DNA of 6,555 nt, taken from NCBI GenBank assembly GCA_023436925.1, contig JAEZHJ010000188.1, positions 1-6,555 on the forward strand, read 5' to 3'. The stretch is from Actinomycetes bacterium. GTDB lineage: Bacteria > Actinomycetota > Actinomycetes > Propionibacteriales > Propionibacteriaceae. The notes beneath the pieces are model-generated. The model ran no database searches, was not told the DNA's origin, and was given only the letters and a program-made list of their open reading frames with translations. This document shows positions 5,891-6,555 of the stretch, piece by piece. Each line of letters opens with the position of its first letter. Within the stretch, counting starts at the first letter, position 1. The translations under genes and the position numbers were made by a program.

Positions 5891-6555
5891 TCCTCGGTCC
5901 GCAGGACGTCGACCGGCGACACCGGTGCGGCTCGGCGGCTGGCCCGCCGCACCGACTGGTCGACCTCGAGCTGCTCGCCCTTCTCCTGCTTGGCGTAGTA
6001 GTGGTGGTAGGCGTAGTGGCCGACGTCGGAGGCCTTCAGCCGGTTGAGCACCAGGCCGAGCAGGTTGGCCTCCACCGCCTCCAGGCTGTCGATCGCAGCG
6101 GCCAACTCCGGCTGGCGGACGGTGCCCGCCCCCACCACGACCAAGGCGCCGCCGCAGAGGCGGGAGAGCACCGCCGCGTCCGTCACCGGCAGCAGTGGCG
6201 GGGTGTCGATGATGACCGTGTCGTAACGATCGGTGGCTTCGGCCAGCAGACGCTGCATGGGCTGTGACCCGAGCAGTTCCGAGGGGTTCGGCGGGAGCTG
6301 GCCCGACAGCAGGACGTGGAGGTTGCCGTGCCCGACCGGCTGCACCACGTCGGGGAGCGCCGCCCGTCCGATCAGGACGGTGGTCAGGCCCGCCGAGCGG
6401 TCCAGGTTGAGGAAGCTGTCGACGGTGGGGCGTCGCAGGTCGGCGTCGATGAGCAGGACGGACTGGCCGGCATCGGCCAGGCTGCTGGCGATGTTGATGG
6501 CCGTGGTCGACTTGCCCTCGTTCTCGATCGAAGAGGTCACGACGATCGATCGCCG
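5887..6555 (-). CDS. Bacterial tyrosine (BY) kinase, CpsD/CapB or Wzc C-terminal domain (5' end outside window)
   Basis: The last 222 codons are present and the frame stays open to the right edge, so the protein is partial. BY-kinases control chain length and export of exopolysaccharide by cyclic autophosphorylation at the inner membrane. Numbering from the edge: Walker A TSSIENEGKST (7-17) with K15; Walker A' VLLIDADLRRP (33-43) with D37 and D39; LLSGQLPPNPSELL (82-95); Walker B VIIDTPP (114-120) with D117; then TDAAVLSRLCGGALVVV (125-141). The C-terminal tyrosine cluster YAYHHYY has Y181, Y183, Y186 and Y187. About 35 residues follow it, including the basic RRASRR stretch. The Walker A has E-N where P-G is usual. 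The internal GTG near 6540 is not a start because it would cut into the P-loop region. The missing N-terminal part is probably a Wzz chain-length domain (inference). It overlaps the phosphatase start by 4 bp. Confidence 0.94.
   Translation of the reverse strand, partial: RRSIVVTSSIENEGKSTTAINIASSLADAGQSVLLIDADLRRPTVDSFLNLDRSAGLTTVLIGRAALPDVVQPVGHGNLHVLLSGQLPPNPSELLGSQPMQRLLAEATDRYDTVIIDTPPLLPVTDAAVLSRLCGGALVVVGAGTVRQPELAAAIDSLEAVEANLLGLVLNRLKASDVGHYAYHHYYAKQEKGEQLEVDQSVRRASRRAAPVSPVDVLRTEE

Noticed and set aside
5387..5998. Plus-strand open frames across the phosphatase and kinase genes
   Set aside because: Arg/Pro/Ser-rich antisense shadows; the minus-strand frames carry the C-x5-R, Walker A and Walker B motifs.

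Overview
The window is compact, very G+C-rich bacterial DNA. Codons end mostly in G or C, GTG starts occur, some genes appear leaderless, and the PEP carboxykinase is the GTP type. Together these point to a high-G+C actinomycete (Actinomycetota). A Propionibacteriales/Nocardioides-like relative is possible, but this is only an impression. There is no transposase, integrase, CRISPR array or phage gene, and no sign of recent transfer.

Layout from left to right: a tRNA-Arg(ACG) gene on the minus strand (12-84); a divergent 182-bp spacer with GC-rich inverted repeats; pckG for GTP-dependent PEP carboxykinase on plus (267-2111); a 4-bp convergent junction; a galE-type UDP-sugar 4-epimerase on minus (2116-3120); an Old Yellow Enzyme of the YqjM class on minus (3229-4329); a 108-bp divergent promoter region; a membrane-anchored SGNH/GDSL-like protein on plus (4438-5325); a 10-bp convergent junction; then a low-molecular-weight protein tyrosine phosphatase (5336-5890), overlapped by 4 bp by the upstream BY-type tyrosine kinase, which runs off the right edge (5887-6555), both on minus. 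No gap without a gene exceeds 200 bp.

The right end looks like the edge of an exopolysaccharide or capsule locus. The kinase/phosphatase pair is the classic Wzc/Wzb-type control of polysaccharide chain length and export. The epimerase could supply UDP-Gal or UDP-GalNAc precursors, and the SGNH-like protein is placed to act at the outer face of the membrane or in the cell wall. pckG (gluconeogenesis), the ene-reductase and the tRNA look like ordinary chromosomal neighbours.

I see no clearly new multi-gene system. The points most worth a second look are the SGNH-like protein, whose nucleophile Ser and catalytic His positions appear to be lost; the epimerase Cys at the substrate-size gatekeeper position; and the divergent pair of apparently leaderless start sites between 4329 and 4438.
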